A stretch of 62,000 bases of DNA from Owenia fusiformis (GCA_903813345.2 CAIIXF020000002.1:18986455-19048454), one strand, 5' to 3'. Counted from the first letter of the stretch, positions 1-11,121 are shown. Notes: generated by a model from the sequence alone, not told the origin. Made by a program: numbers and translations.

Positions 1-263
1 AAAGGGTCCTTTTGAATGCCCTGTTTTTTACTTTGTAATAACTTTTACAGGTAAAACAACTACAGAACAACTTGCAACTGCTCCTAGGTAAAGTGTATTG
101 TTAGTTCAAACAGCTTAATAGCTTAATGTTTAGGCCTTGATGCGCTCGCTGTGCGACTACCTTAATTGTTTAAAGGTGAAACAATAAGTGTACATGATTC
201 GAAGATCATCATGGACCAGTGTCAAAAATATATTTAAGTTTTGAGAAACAAACTGGATGAACA

Positions 264-1352
264 TTATTTCCGCTGATATAGATTCCCGATGTTGTTTGTT
301 GTTGTGGGGTTTGCGATGGTGCTTGTTGTTGTTGTGGGGGAAGGATGTGGTTGCGAGGATGATGGATGCTGGAGTCTCTGCTGTTGTGGTGGAGGTGATG
401 GTGGCTGCTGAGGATGAGATTGGCTTTGTTGTTGTAGTTGTTGTTCTAGTAGACGTCGTTGTTGAAGTTGTAGTTGTTGTTGTTGAAGCAGACGAGATTT
501 CAGTTTGTTATCATCCGTGACATTGGGAACAGATGGAAACTAAAATGAAAGTAATTTCATGTTTAAATAAAACAGCGCTAAATAGATATATTATTCTTAA
601 ACATATATTTACAGCTGACTTGTCTAGTCTAAAAGCTAATAGCATAGGTATCACAATAAATTTTCAGAAAAAAGTTAATTCAAGGGATTATTGAATGTAA
701 ACTTACATTATTATAATACACATATCCTCCTGAAACATGTGGTTGAAGCGAAAAGTTGCCTGATAGCATTTCCTGAAAAAATAAAAAGTATTATAGCAAA
801 TGCATATAAAGGAAATTAATCAGTATATTATACACTAATAGTGTCATAAAAATACTTTTTTCAAGTATACTTACAATTGTTTCGGCAGTGACTGGATAAT
901 CTACACGGTGGCTATGGTATGCTGTACTATCGTAGATCTAAAATAAAATGAAAATGCTTGATGTGTGCACACTTAATTTTAGAGAACATAATCAAACTAT
1001 GTATTGTACTGACTTAACTATAAATTAGTTCCATGAAATAATATTTTTTTAATAATATGAGCTACTGACAAATGCAAGGTGGAGAGGGGCTGAATAATTT
1101 TTCAAGTATTAGTATTTGCATAATATGTAACCAATCTCTTTTATATTCATTAGACTCGTTTGCAGTATCCTAAGGTTTTGAATGAATTTTGGTAAGCCAT
1201 TGCTGAGATGAGGCTATTCATGAATGATTTACTCCAGCATTTGTAAATAACTGAATCATATATATTTAATAATAACGCATATTTTATTAAAATTAACATA
1301 CTATGGCACATTCCGGTTCTTCATCGATATCCATGTTGTTATTGTCTTGCAT
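264..1352 (-). CDS. Small Gln/Pro/Ser/Thr-rich protein, four coding exons, unrecognised
   Basis: Reading the minus strand gives four phase-0 exons: 1352-1302 (17 codons, starting at ATG), 937-875 (21), 772-707 (22) and 539-264 (91 plus a TAA stop), about 151 aa. Every junction has a good acceptor (for example TTTCAG, TTTTTTCAG) and donor (GTATGT, GTAAGT), and the frame stays open across all of them. The first 60 residues are mixed and acidic. From about residue 70 the chain is a Q-rich stretch likely to form a coiled coil, followed by runs of P, Q, S and T. I do not recognise a family. The first exon begins 5 nt before the ATG, so an upstream exon may exist. A donor-like site at 1588-1583 could end a 5' exon, but no ATG was found there. 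The splice structure is well supported; the function is unknown. Confidence 0.6.
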
Positions 1353-1360
1353 TGCAACTG

Positions 1361-3146
1361 AAATATGAAGTAAATTATATTAAAGTGAACGAAAGGAATA
1401 ATACAAAACATGCTAACATATTTTTGTCATTGCTAAAAAATTTAACATGAACAAATTGACAGCTTAAATAAAATTTTAAAAGTTTTGGAGTTCTTTTTTG
1501 CATTGATTTGCTTTAAGAATCAAAACAAAGCAAAGTGCTTGACATTAACCTTATTTGTTTAAAAATGATTAAATTGGTCATTACTTACATTTTCCAATGG
1601 CTATCCTTTTCCAATTATATATCTTTTAATCCTAGTAATTTTTTAATTCAGTGTATAATATTCATTGAGATATGTTAAGTCTTAAGTGTACAACATACTT
1701 GTGAGGGAAGCTTATATTCTAAAGCCTAAACCAATCAGTAAGTTTCAACCAAAGTGTTATAAACGTTTGGACCAGCATTCTACAAAGGAATTAAAATGAT
1801 TCAAAAGTTCGACAAAGAAAACAAACGCAATAACCAAGATGCGAGTAGAAATAAACTTGATTTACGTCATTAAAAAATTCAAAATTCAATCAAAGTAATA
1901 TCATATTTGAAATCTACATGTAAAATTACATGTAGAACTGTGGTTTTAAAAAGTGTTTATCAACTTTGAAAAAATTAATTTTCTTCGAAAATGTGACTTC
2001 TAGCTCGGGGAGATTCCCCATAGAACTCGTGTTATAAAATTATAAAAATATGATATCTTTTCTTTTAGTTGACAGATAATATTTTGCTTTATCATTAGTA
2101 TAAGTATCAGACACATAAGGGTTACATGAAAATTGAGCCACTAAAATTGATCTGGGTATTTGAAAGCAAAATCATTTCAAAACTCTGCCGAATGTTGAAT
2201 ACGGAATATGAAAAGTTCCAATCAGAAAATAGAAAAAATGTTCTTACTGCTGAATACACTTTAAACATCAAAATGATTAATGTGAATGTTAATGTTCGGA
2301 CAAAGAAAAATGTACAATCGTTTTTTTTTTTCCTTTTTTATTTTGATGTTTTGACTGATTTATTTGTGTGAACATTTCTACTGGATTTCTACCTAGTTTT
2401 GAGTTGAGGATTTTTGTTTTGATATATCGTTTTCTTTATTTGAGGTTTTCAACATTTGCTTTGCCATTTTATTTTCTCGATGTGTCGAAATTTGTTATAT
2501 TCCTTTTTAATGGATGCTTTGTTCATTGGATTTTCGTTTAAGGAAAATTCTTTGAAGTAGTGAAAGAAGAGAAATTTGAAAGTTAGAACTGAATAACTAA
2601 ATGTGGAAACTGAAAGGTCGAAAAAAAGTCAGAAGGGAGGGGGAAGGACTAATAAATCGAAGAGAAAATTGGTTTTACTTCTGCATTTTCCTGCCCACTG
2701 TTCTAAGTTTATATTTAGTTTTAAGTAGTGATAGAACCAAAACACGTCGTGTAACATGAAAAACATTTTTATTTGAAAAAATCAGCTAGTACTATCGATT
2801 TCTGTTCTCATCTCTATATCATAAACAAGCTAAAATCACAGCCTAAGCGTCTTTATATTCCTCTTAAAAAACTTTAAGTAGTTTTGCCTTTTATTTTACA
2901 TTATATGCAGCTTTGTACATCTCACAGTCTCAGATGATTTAAAGTGTCATTTAACGTTATATTTACATCGGATCAGATCAGATCTAGCGTTATCATATAT
3001 TATGTCGTCTCACTACAGATCTACAGTTCGGATACTAGAGACTAAAGACTAGAGTACTTCCACTAAATATATGATCTACGTCTTCTCATTACAGTCAGCT
3101 CCTGGTACAGTGTGTCATTACAGACCTACAGTTCAGTTACCAGTTA
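1361..3146. other. Intergenic, AT-rich, nothing convincing
   Basis: I see no coding exon on either strand. The plus-strand open frame at 2126-2371 is Lys/Asn/Phe-rich, runs into a T tract and has no splice context, so I treat it as chance. Confidence 0.4.
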
Positions 3147-4592
3147 CTATTCTAGTACTTCCTTCAATACAGTTTCTGAATCTTCCCGTTCGACCTCTGC
3201 ATCGGAATCCTCCCGTTCAGCTCCTGCAATTATAGAAACGTAATTGATATGATAGTACTAATAATATAGTTCCTGAGGTTATGGTTATGTGGATAGAATA
3301 CTTTTGCAACTATTGTCAACGTACTATCGTTCGGATCTTAAGTACATCATGTCAGCGGGAATTAAAGGCGAAGATGACAGCACTTAACAAGGCAGCTGTG
3401 ATACATTGCACCTAAGACCGATTTATAACTTTGTTTATACCTGAATTGAACAAACAATGATTTATTTATTTTTTAAAAAGTAACTGTACATGAAATGTAT
3501 ATACCTGGCGTAGCTATCTTCTCCAATCTAGATCTGACTCTTGACCTGGTTCTGTGAGCTAAAGGCTCCTCTGGGGGCGAATCGGAATCAGAGCTTGTTA
3601 TCGACAGCGGCTCTGAAGAATGATGAGAGGAATCGGAATTTACAGAATTCATCTCTACGTCCTCGACTTGATTTTCAGCTGCTTTTCGGAACTTTCCTCT
3701 TAACCATATTAACAATCCTACAGTTACAAAATTAACCAAAAATAAGAAGTCAATACAATTAGACCAAAGTAAAAGCTTATGTATATTGTTCTTTTGAGCT
3801 CTCATATTCTCATTATGTAGATGTATTTTACTTAACAATGTTTATCCCTTAAATATATTCTATATTTTAACGTTTGGAGAACCTATCTACTTTACCTGTG
3901 ATGGTGGCTAACAACCCTGTGCTGGGTAAAGCAATTTGTATCGTCAAGAGTAGCACAGATTCTTCATCCGAAGTGTCCGTTACCCCTCCCCCTCGCTGAA
4001 TTATTGAAGTCGTCGTCGTATATGGGGATGCGGAAACTGTAAAGTGACGTATTTGTTACTGATAACGGGACTTAAATAAACAACTACCCTATCAATATGA
4101 TGATAATAAGATTCAAATCTCCTCACATATGTTAAATCGGAATTCACCTGTGTTTAAGACTGATGATAAATAGCACCAGTTCGATTTATATTGTACGATA
4201 TTATTAACAGGAAGTATGAAGATAATTACTATTGTCGATGGTGTCTTTGTAATTCTAGTGAAACTTGACCCTTAATCTCGTCAATATGTTACAGATTAAT
4301 TAAGTAAGGTGAACGAATTGCATGATCGCCCTGTATGCCGGTATCTAGGTTTAAAAAATGCTTAAAGTACACATATGTAAATACCTGTCGCGCAGTTTCC
4401 AAGATGTACTTGTCCCAGCACAAATGTGCAATATCTAGATGGGTGACAGAAGGCCCCGAAGCTCGCGGTTCCCTTCTTTCCCCAACATCTGCAGGCATTT
4501 TCGCATATCACAGTCGGTTCGCAAACACATTGTAATCCATAAGAAACACTCAGGCTCAAGATTATACCCAAAACAATCCTTAACAAAGACAT
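3147..4592 (-). CDS. Single-pass membrane protein with 8-Cys ectodomain (gene A)
   Basis: Four minus-strand exons join in frame with phase-1 introns: 4592-4385, 4036-3896, 3717-3505 and 3223-3147 (639 nt, 212 aa). Residues 1-19 are a typical signal peptide (MSLLRIVLGIILSLSVSYG). Residues 20-69 hold eight cysteines (22, 24, 30, 34, 36, 49, 55, 67). A Thr/Ser/Gly linker follows. Residues about 96-121 are a hydrophobic transmembrane helix split by an intron. The tail (122-212) is acidic and Ser-rich with a basic RTRSRVRSR patch. This is a small type I surface protein. It faces gene B (start 5300) head to head across 707 bp, and the cysteine spacing and first-intron phase match gene B, so the two are paralogues. 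The tails differ. No named family is recognised; a receptor or adhesion role is inference. Confidence 0.75.
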
Positions 4593-5299
4593 GTTCTTAG
4601 GTCGTACGATGCTCTCCTAATGACAAAATATTGGAGGAAACCTTACTTGTCACCAGGGATTCGGGGATGGGTAAAATTATTACGCAATGTGAATCTTGTC
4701 CAAGGGTTATCTTGATGCCTTCGAAGCGGGTCGATTGTGTTCCGGGCAAGATGAAACGTTTTAATTCGAAAACAAACATTGACAGAGACAACGCGACGCC
4801 TTTACAGATTCGGAGATTGCAAACTTCTAAGGCTATAGCATTCACGGTACCTGGATGAGGTCTCTGGTGCAAGATGTTTAAACTTGTTACACCGTGTCTG
4901 CTATATGCCAGGGGCATTGATTAATTGTAAAATGTTTTGTGTATGTATTTTGTGTATTTATTTTAGTGTAAATAGGGAAAGAAGAAGTTGAAAATATATA
5001 GAGAGCTTACATGCATAGATCTGCGTTTTGTTGGTTCGACACTACTTATTACATTATCATGTCTTAAAGTGATGATCATTATTAATCATGTGTATAAAAT
5101 CTTAACGGAAACGTGAGGAATCATAAGAGCCTGAAATACATGGGCTCTCATTCAACTTCCAATCGCTAATTTCCAATCTGTCCGATTATTAATTTATCTA
5201 CAATCAATCCAACAATGCAATGTAAAATTAGTACACAATAGTAGGCTAACACTTTAGTAGATAAACACAGTATCAGAAGTCCAAGAAAGACAAAATAAT
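4593..5299. promoter_or_regulatory. Shared intergenic region between divergent genes A and B
   Basis: This 707-bp interval separates the two start codons of the head-to-head paralogues and must contain both promoters. Both strands have chance open frames at 4597-4917, but neither shows a domain or splice context. No specific transcription-factor site could be assigned. Confidence 0.4.
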
Positions 5300-6320
5300 A
5301 TGGAAAACGTAGTGTTTACGATTGTCTTGGGTTCCTTGTTTGTGGTAGCGGCAATGGGTGAGAAATGCATATGCAACAATAAATCATGTGATTCTTGTGA
5401 GTGTACATATTATCCCGATGGAGGAATTATTGCGACTTGTTTACAAATAGAGGAATGTGCGAACATTATTCAGTCAAACTCGCTTGAGATTATCGGTGGA
5501 AACTGCCTCATTGATTATATGACGACAACTTCAGGTAATTTCATCATGGTAATGATCATTTAAGAGAAGGGGAAATGGGAGAGGGGGGGGGGGAGAATCC
5601 TTCACAACATAACTTATCAATTTTAACTGAATTCTAAGTTACAGTTACACACAGAGAGAGATGTGTCTTTATCTTTTTGAATGTTAAATTTCAAAATAAT
5701 GTAGTGTTCAGCAGATGTTATGAGTTCGTTGTACATATTCTTTCTTTGTTCTCATAGGTGAAATAAACGTAAATTACAGCGTTACTATAGAACAAAACCA
5801 GGACGCCACGTCTGATTACACCCTATATAGCCTCACGGGCTTCACGGGTGGGGAGGATGCAACTACGGTGGGTTTTACTTCGTCGGCTCGAGTGACTGCA
5901 AACGGTAACTGTTGCACAAACTCCCCAAATATGTCAACTGACAATGCAAACGGTTTAACATCTACCCGCATAAATATCCTGACTAATGCTACTATAATTG
6001 AAGGTTCCAACAGTCCAATGTATTTATCTTCAACCCAGGAAGCGTATTCCCTCCATTATAATGGGACAAGTGCGAATGTAATAACGACCCAATCGCTTCA
6101 ACTGCCAATTGCAATTGGAATATCCGTTGGAATTGTCGTTGTTGGACTTATTATCTTGGCTATATCGTGCATTTTTCACCCAAAATTACGCAAGCTGTGG
6201 AGTCGTAATTCTAACGTTCTCCATGTAGGTGAAAATAATGAAGTGGAATTGGGGACCATGCCAAGCTCTGATAGGAGTACGCAGCAAGTGGGACTTTATG
6301 TTTATGAAACGAGTTTTTAA
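5300..6320 (+). CDS. Single-pass membrane protein with 8-Cys ectodomain (gene B)
   Basis: Two plus-strand exons, 5300-5534 and 5758-6320, join at a phase-1 intron (donor G|GTAATT, acceptor CTCATAG|GT) to give 798 nt, 265 aa. Residues 1-20 are a signal peptide. Residues 23-69 carry eight cysteines (23, 25, 30, 33, 35, 47, 53, 69). A Thr/Ser/Asn-rich stalk follows with several N-glycosylation sequons (NYS, NMS, NAT, NGT). Residues about 194-218 form a strong transmembrane helix. The 47-residue tail starts with a basic stop-transfer (HPKLRKLW) and ends YVYETSF, with two tyrosines. AATAAA signals follow near 6524 and 6580. It is paralogous to gene A in the ectodomain only; its stalk is longer and its tail different. 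A surface receptor or adhesion role is inferred from topology. Confidence 0.78.
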
Positions 6321-6671
6321 GCAGAAGTTGATTTGTTTTTTTCACCAAACTATAAAGAATGCATTGACGTTTCAGAAATGTATCATAACCAAAGAGCCCT
6401 CGATATTTGAGATATATTACATTTTGACTTAAAATATATTATGATATACGATTTCTACTGCATCTCCATACACTTCAATTCAATTAACATTATAATTTAC
6501 GCGATGTAATTACGGAGTCAATGAATAAATTCGTATATTTACTGTATTGAATTGTTGTAATTTGATCGTGTCTTTTATAATAAACGTTTTGGTTAATAAA
6601 AAAGAAAGAAAATAATCTGCCTCATGTGTGAGTTTTGTTCTTAGACCTAGACTTCCTCTCTATCTCTTAAA

Positions 6672-6938
6672 ATGATAATCAAATATCCATTAACTCAACG
6701 TGATATCAGTAACAGTAGGACAGTACAAGTAGTAAATCCATATAATCTTATGTCCATGATTACGGGCATTGGTGACAACAATCAATTGGTGGTGGAGCCG
6801 TATAGCATCCATGATAGAGACACGAGAACTATGGAAATCACCACAAGACCGGCTAGCAAAGAATATAGAGTTGTATTTGACAAACGCGTGCTGTTACCGG
6901 ACTTTTCATCCAGGTCTTATGGCACAGTTGATATTTGA
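6672..6938 (+). CDS. 88-codon ORF of unknown function, possible terminal exon
   Basis: An open frame begins with ATG shortly after a pyrimidine-rich tract and runs 88 codons. It is hydrophilic, with no signal peptide or membrane segment, and ends in a Ser/Tyr motif (RSYGTVDI). Composition is more protein-like than most chance frames here. It lies about 90 bp past gene B's last polyadenylation signal. I tested joining it to gene B from a donor-like site near 6228, but the phase gives a stop. It may be the cytoplasmic-tail exon of another member of the family, a short independent gene, or chance. Confidence 0.3.
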   Translation: MIIKYPLTQRDISNSRTVQVVNPYNLMSMITGIGDNNQLVVEPYSIHDRDTRTMEITTRPASKEYRVVFDKRVLLPDFSSRSYGTVDI

Positions 6939-7241
6939 TAACCGTTGAACTAACAAAACCAGGACTTTTACATAACAAAATCTATGTAGTATATTTATCA
7001 TTCTACAATCTTCTACATGTAGTCGGAAAGAAAATATATACAACATATACGTTAATTGATTATGTATCCAAACACAGCAATAACAACATGTTTATACAAT
7101 AGACAATATATTAAATGATACCATAAAAAATCATTGTTTTTTTATGTTTTTTGATCAGTTTCAAATGAAATAAGATTTATACACATTCTCACCCTTGCTT
7201 AAAACGTAATTGATGGTTTCGTAACATAACTGTTTCATTTT

Positions 7242-8431
7242 TTAGTCTAAATAATTGAATTCGTAATTCATAGTATTGAGATCCTTAAATTTTCCCAACA
7301 CGAGTTCGTTCAAATACGTTTTCATCGAAGAAAACATGAAGACAATCCTTTCAATTGAAGCTAGACAGTCCGAGATAGGAGAAATGTTTATTCTAGAACA
7401 CAATGCTTGGTACAAGTCGGCAACCTCCTCCTTCGTGACGCTGTCCACAGCTTTTTCAAAGTAAAGGTGTACGACCTCCTGCCATGGGGCCAGACAGTGA
7501 AAATGTTCTTTTTTCGAAGGATGATCGACCTGTAAAGCACAAAAAATAATATGGTTTGATTAGAAATGGAAAAAAACAAATTGATTTAAAGATGGCGCCA
7601 ATACCCAAACTGATTTACCTAGCTATTGGTTATCCAAATCAGTTGCCAATTTTGTATTGATTTAAATGTTACTGATTGTACAAATGCGTACTGACATACT
7701 ACGATTATTTGTTTGTTTAATACCTTATACTAAATACAGTAATTTTAGTCAATCAATACTGTCATAGAGATAGAGTAATTATTATTCAGTACCTGACACC
7801 CGTAGCATTCTTTGGTCGCCAAACTTAGTATTTTATCTTCTAGGGCATTAACATACGTTATCTTTAACATCTCTTTAGGGCTGTCTGGTGCTCGACGTTT
7901 CTCGTGCATTTCTCCCGCCTCGGATAGATCTATACCATCCCGAACTGCAAAATCCCTGCAAGCTTCCTTCGACAAAAACCAGCGCTTTTGCCTTTTGAAT
8001 TTAAATATTTTGATAGATTCGTCTTCCCTTTTTCTTTTTAAGCAGTCATCTTTTAAAACGTTACTTATATCGTTTCGTATACTCAGCAAACGCCTCCATG
8101 ATTCGAAAGATACCTCAAAACTAATGCGTGGCAAAGTTTCACAGTCTGGCAGTCTAAAATTGAGGTTCACTTTGCCTCCTTTGTCTTTGTATAATCGGAA
8201 CACGATAGATCTTGTTTGGGATATTTCAAACATCCAGTCGCCATCTGATACTTTGATGTCATTCATCAAATTGATCATGCTCTCACTCAAAGACAAAATC
8301 TGACTCCATTCTTCCTTTGTGAATAATACTGTCTCAAATTTATTGTTTCTTAGAATGACACTAGTGGGCATTTTGAATGCTGTCACATCGACAGACATCT
8401 CCTCGTTTATTTCGAATGTGTTTGATTCCAT
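7242..8431 (-). CDS. PC4-like repeat protein with C-terminal Cys/His motif, copy 1
   Basis: Two minus-strand exons, 8431-7793 and 7529-7242, join in phase 0 (donor CAG|GTACTG, acceptor TTTACAG|GTC) to give a 308-aa protein. Residues about 20-65 and 65-130 look like two modules of the PC4/Sub1 type: a few beta strands, then a conserved helix start (EEWSQILSL; ESWRRLLSI). A basic segment (KRKRE...FKFKRQKRW) follows. The intron falls inside a compact Cys/His motif: C-x2-C lies just before it, and two spaced histidines plus H-x-C just after it, so only the spliced product has the full set. A helical C-terminus ends the protein. PC4-type folds bind single-stranded DNA; that role is inferred here. 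It belongs to the Polinton-type cassette and is repeated at 9932-11121. Confidence 0.7.
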
Positions 8432-8439
8432 TTCAAACG

Positions 8440-9235
8440 CTTATTAGAACAAAACAAAAAAAACTTGAATATATTACAGTTTATGTGTGAAATCTTTAAA
8501 ACGTGTAATTGCAACTTGTGCTACGTGTGTACTGTATTGTGTGTACTGTATTTGTGTTATGTATCTTGATCAAATGAGAAAAACATAACAAATTGCTGTG
8601 ATGGTGTTGTTGCAAAATATTGTCATGGCATCAAAAAAATTGGATTAACATCCTATCATAATGGACTTTTCCCTCAAACAAATGTTGTTCTTTGATAATA
8701 CCCATGTTGTGAAGTTAATTTTTCAGACATGTCAATTCGGGAACGATAAAATAAAATCTTTAAATCCCCTAAAATATTTCTCATCTTTTGTTAACTTACA
8801 TGCCATTCATTTTTGATAATTTAAAGCGGTTTGTATAGGCTCCCACTATTGTCGAATGTTTTTTAATCTTATTTCAGCTCATGTTTTATCTATTGAGTAC
8901 ATTTTGTACGAAAATATTGTGTAAAATATTGTCATGGTACCAAAATATTGGATTATCATTCTAGCATAATAGACTTCCTGTCAAACAATTGTTGGTCTTT
9001 TTGACAATGCACATTTTTTCGTCAATGAATAAGATCTTTAAATCCCTTCAAGTATTCCTTATTTAATTGTATTAATCTAGTAAGCATTTTTTAGTGTTGC
9101 CGCATTGACTGAATATTTAATCTCATTTTACACATATACCCAGATACCCGAATACTAATCTAAAGTAAGAGAATATTTTAAAATGTTTTAGTGCAAAAAA
9201 TAAAACTGTCCAATCTTTGTCCAAAATGTGCAATG
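8440..9235. other. Intergenic spacer with two diverged direct repeats
   Basis: Between the two PC4-like genes the sequence is AT-rich and non-coding. A block at 8605-8790 (starting near 'aaaatattgtcatgg') recurs in diverged form at about 8921-9065, roughly 315 bp later. The same holds in copy 2 at about 11295 and 11611. It presumably contains the 308-aa gene's promoter. Confidence 0.6.
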
Positions 9236-9715
9236 TTAGAATAGTGAAACTGCCTTTCCTAATTTAACTTGTCTGGCCTTAAAGGCGAGCGATCTGATAG
9301 ATTCACTTATGCGAGGGACAACTGTTAAAAAACGTTCCCATTCTTTCCACATCAGTTGAACATTTTCCTTTTTCTTGTCGGTACTCGTTTTATGTATTAC
9401 AATGTAATTATTTTCTTGCCCTTTCGTTATCTTTACCCAAATGACATCTTTCAAAACAATTAATTTGTCGTGCCTCTCGCTGCTTTGCAGTAGCGTTTCG
9501 TACTTAGACTGTATTTCTCCAATAGCTTGACGTAATTCGGCAAATTGAGTAGAAGATAGCAAAACGGAGTTGCTTGTAAAAGCGAGTTTTTCATCACTGT
9601 ATTCTGTTTGCCTCAAAACAATATACGGCTTTGGAAATTTTCCCTGTTTAACTTCTACATTAAAGGTTTCGCTGCATAAGTAATTTCCCAAAGTCTGGAC
9701 ATCGTTGGTGGCCAT
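9236..9715 (-). CDS. PC4-like tandem-repeat protein, 159 aa, copy 1
   Basis: Single open frame of 159 codons with no intron. Two successive modules resemble the PC4/Sub1 DNA-binding domain: residues about 28-80 (strands, then LLSSTQFAELRQAIGEI) and about 85-145 (strands with KKKENVQL, then WKEWERFLTVVPRI). The spacing of strand, basic turn and helix is the same in both and also matches the two modules of the neighbouring 308-aa protein, so the genes are probably ancient duplicates. PC4 proteins are transcription cofactors and single-strand DNA binders; here the function is inferred. It is on the same strand as the ATPase and small virion-type genes of the cassette. An identical copy is at 11926-12405. 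Confidence 0.65.
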   Translation of the reverse strand: MATNDVQTLGNYLCSETFNVEVKQGKFPKPYIVLRQTEYSDEKLAFTSNSVLLSSTQFAELRQAIGEIQSKYETLLQSSERHDKLIVLKDVIWVKITKGQENNYIVIHKTSTDKKKENVQLMWKEWERFLTVVPRISESIRSLAFKARQVKLGKAVSLF

Positions 9716-9821
9716 CTTACAATTTTTTTCGATAAACTGCTGATTATACGTGAATCTTTATACGTTATTCTGTTATTTGTGATTATTATGGACTAAGGAA
9801 GTCAGTTATATGAAAATCCAA

Positions 9822-9880
9822 TCACAAAGTAAGCCATAATCTAGCCAATGACATCTTACGTTTACTAGACCCTTTTAAAA
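9822..9880 (-). pseudogene. 3' fragment of the charged coiled protein, left by the duplication
   Basis: The last 59 nt of the ORF at 12512-13000, including its TGA, recur here at the end of copy 1. Upstream the reading frame is replaced by the start of copy 2. The fragment has no start codon and shows that the duplicated unit was cut out of the 3' end of that gene. Confidence 0.85.
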
Positions 9881-9931
9881 ACCCTTGCTTAAAACGTAAT
9901 TGATGGTTTCGTAACATAACTGTTTCATTTT

Positions 9932-11121
9932 TTAGTCTAAATAATTGAATTCGTAATTCATAGTATTGAGATCCTTAAATTTTCCCAACACGAGTTCGTT
10001 CAAATACGTTTTCATCGAAGAAAACATGAAGACAATCCTTTCAATTGAAGCTAGACAGTCCGAGATAGGAGAAATGTTTATTCTAGAACACAATGCTTGG
10101 TACAAGTCGGCAACCTCCTCCTTCGTGACGCTGTCCACAGCTTTTTCAAAGTAAAGGTGTACGACCTCCTGCCATGGGGCCAGACAGTGAAAATGTTCTT
10201 TTTTCGAAGGATGATCGACCTGTAAAGCACAAAAAATAATATGGTTTGATTAGAAATGGAAAAAAACAAATTGATTTAAAGATGGCGCCAATACCCAAAC
10301 TGATTTACCTAGCTATTGGTTATCCAAATCAGTTGCCAATTTTGTATTGATTTAAATGTTACTGATTGTACAAATGCGTACTGACATACTACGATTATTT
10401 GTTTGTTTAATACCTTATACTAAATACAGTAATTTTAGTCAATCAATACTGTCATAGAGATAGAGTAATTATTATTCAGTACCTGACACCCGTAGCATTC
10501 TTTGGTCGCCAAACTTAGTATTTTATCTTCTAGGGCATTAACATACGTTATCTTTAACATCTCTTTAGGGCTGTCTGGTGCTCGACGTTTCTCGTGCATT
10601 TCTCCCGCCTCGGATAGATCTATACCATCCCGAACTGCAAAATCCCTGCAAGCTTCCTTCGACAAAAACCAGCGCTTTTGCCTTTTGAATTTAAATATTT
10701 TGATAGATTCGTCTTCCCTTTTTCTTTTTAAGCAGTCATCTTTTAAAACGTTACTTATATCGTTTCGTATACTCAGCAAACGCCTCCATGATTCGAAAGA
10801 TACCTCAAAACTAATGCGTGGCAAAGTTTCACAGTCTGGCAGTCTAAAATTGAGGTTCACTTTGCCTCCTTTGTCTTTGTATAATCGGAACACGATAGAT
10901 CTTGTTTGGGATATTTCAAACATCCAGTCGCCATCTGATACTTTGATGTCATTCATCAAATTGATCATGCTCTCACTCAAAGACAAAATCTGACTCCATT
11001 CTTCCTTTGTGAATAATACTGTCTCAAATTTATTGTTTCTTAGAATGACACTAGTGGGCATTTTGAATGCTGTCACATCGACAGACATCTCCTCGTTTAT
11101 TTCGAATGTGTTTGATTCCAT
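9932..11121 (-). CDS. PC4-like repeat protein with C-terminal Cys/His motif, copy 2
   Basis: Second copy of the gene at 7242-8431, 2690 bp away, with exons 11121-10483 and 10219-9932. Both open frames translate identically to copy 1, including the intron with its donor and acceptor. It has the same two PC4-like modules, basic segment, split C-x2-C/H/H-x-C motif and helical C-terminus. There is no sign of decay in either copy. The duplication is either very recent, kept identical by gene conversion, or an assembly artefact. Confidence 0.7.

Larger units (their letters stand above)
7191..9880. repeat. 2690-bp tandem duplication, copy 1
   Basis: Every open frame here recurs exactly 2690 bp downstream with the same translation, and the non-coding stretches I compared by eye also match. 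The left edge is sharp at the 'acccttgctt' of 7191. The copy joins copy 2 directly at 9880/9881 without clear microhomology. It contains the 308-aa gene, the 159-aa gene, and the last 59 nt of the charged-protein ORF. Confidence 0.93.

Noticed and set aside
257-520. Plus-strand ORF full of valine runs
   Set aside because: It is the antisense of the Q-rich last exon of the minus-strand gene at 264-1352, where splice sites and frame continuity support the other strand.
3147-6320. Reading the 8-Cys domains as secreted toxins
   Set aside because: Both proteins have a transmembrane helix and a cytoplasmic tail in the spliced product, so they are membrane proteins.
6225-6672. Splicing gene B into the 88-codon ORF at 6672
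   Set aside because: The only donor-like site tested gives an out-of-frame join with an immediate stop.
7191-7250. Polinton terminal inverted repeat at the cassette's left edge
   Set aside because: The edge is the duplication boundary. I found no matching inverted copy elsewhere in the window.
7812-8303. 163-codon plus-strand ORF (and its copy at 10502-10993)
   Set aside because: Antisense to the PC4-like gene. No domain, while the minus strand has the intron-spliced motif.
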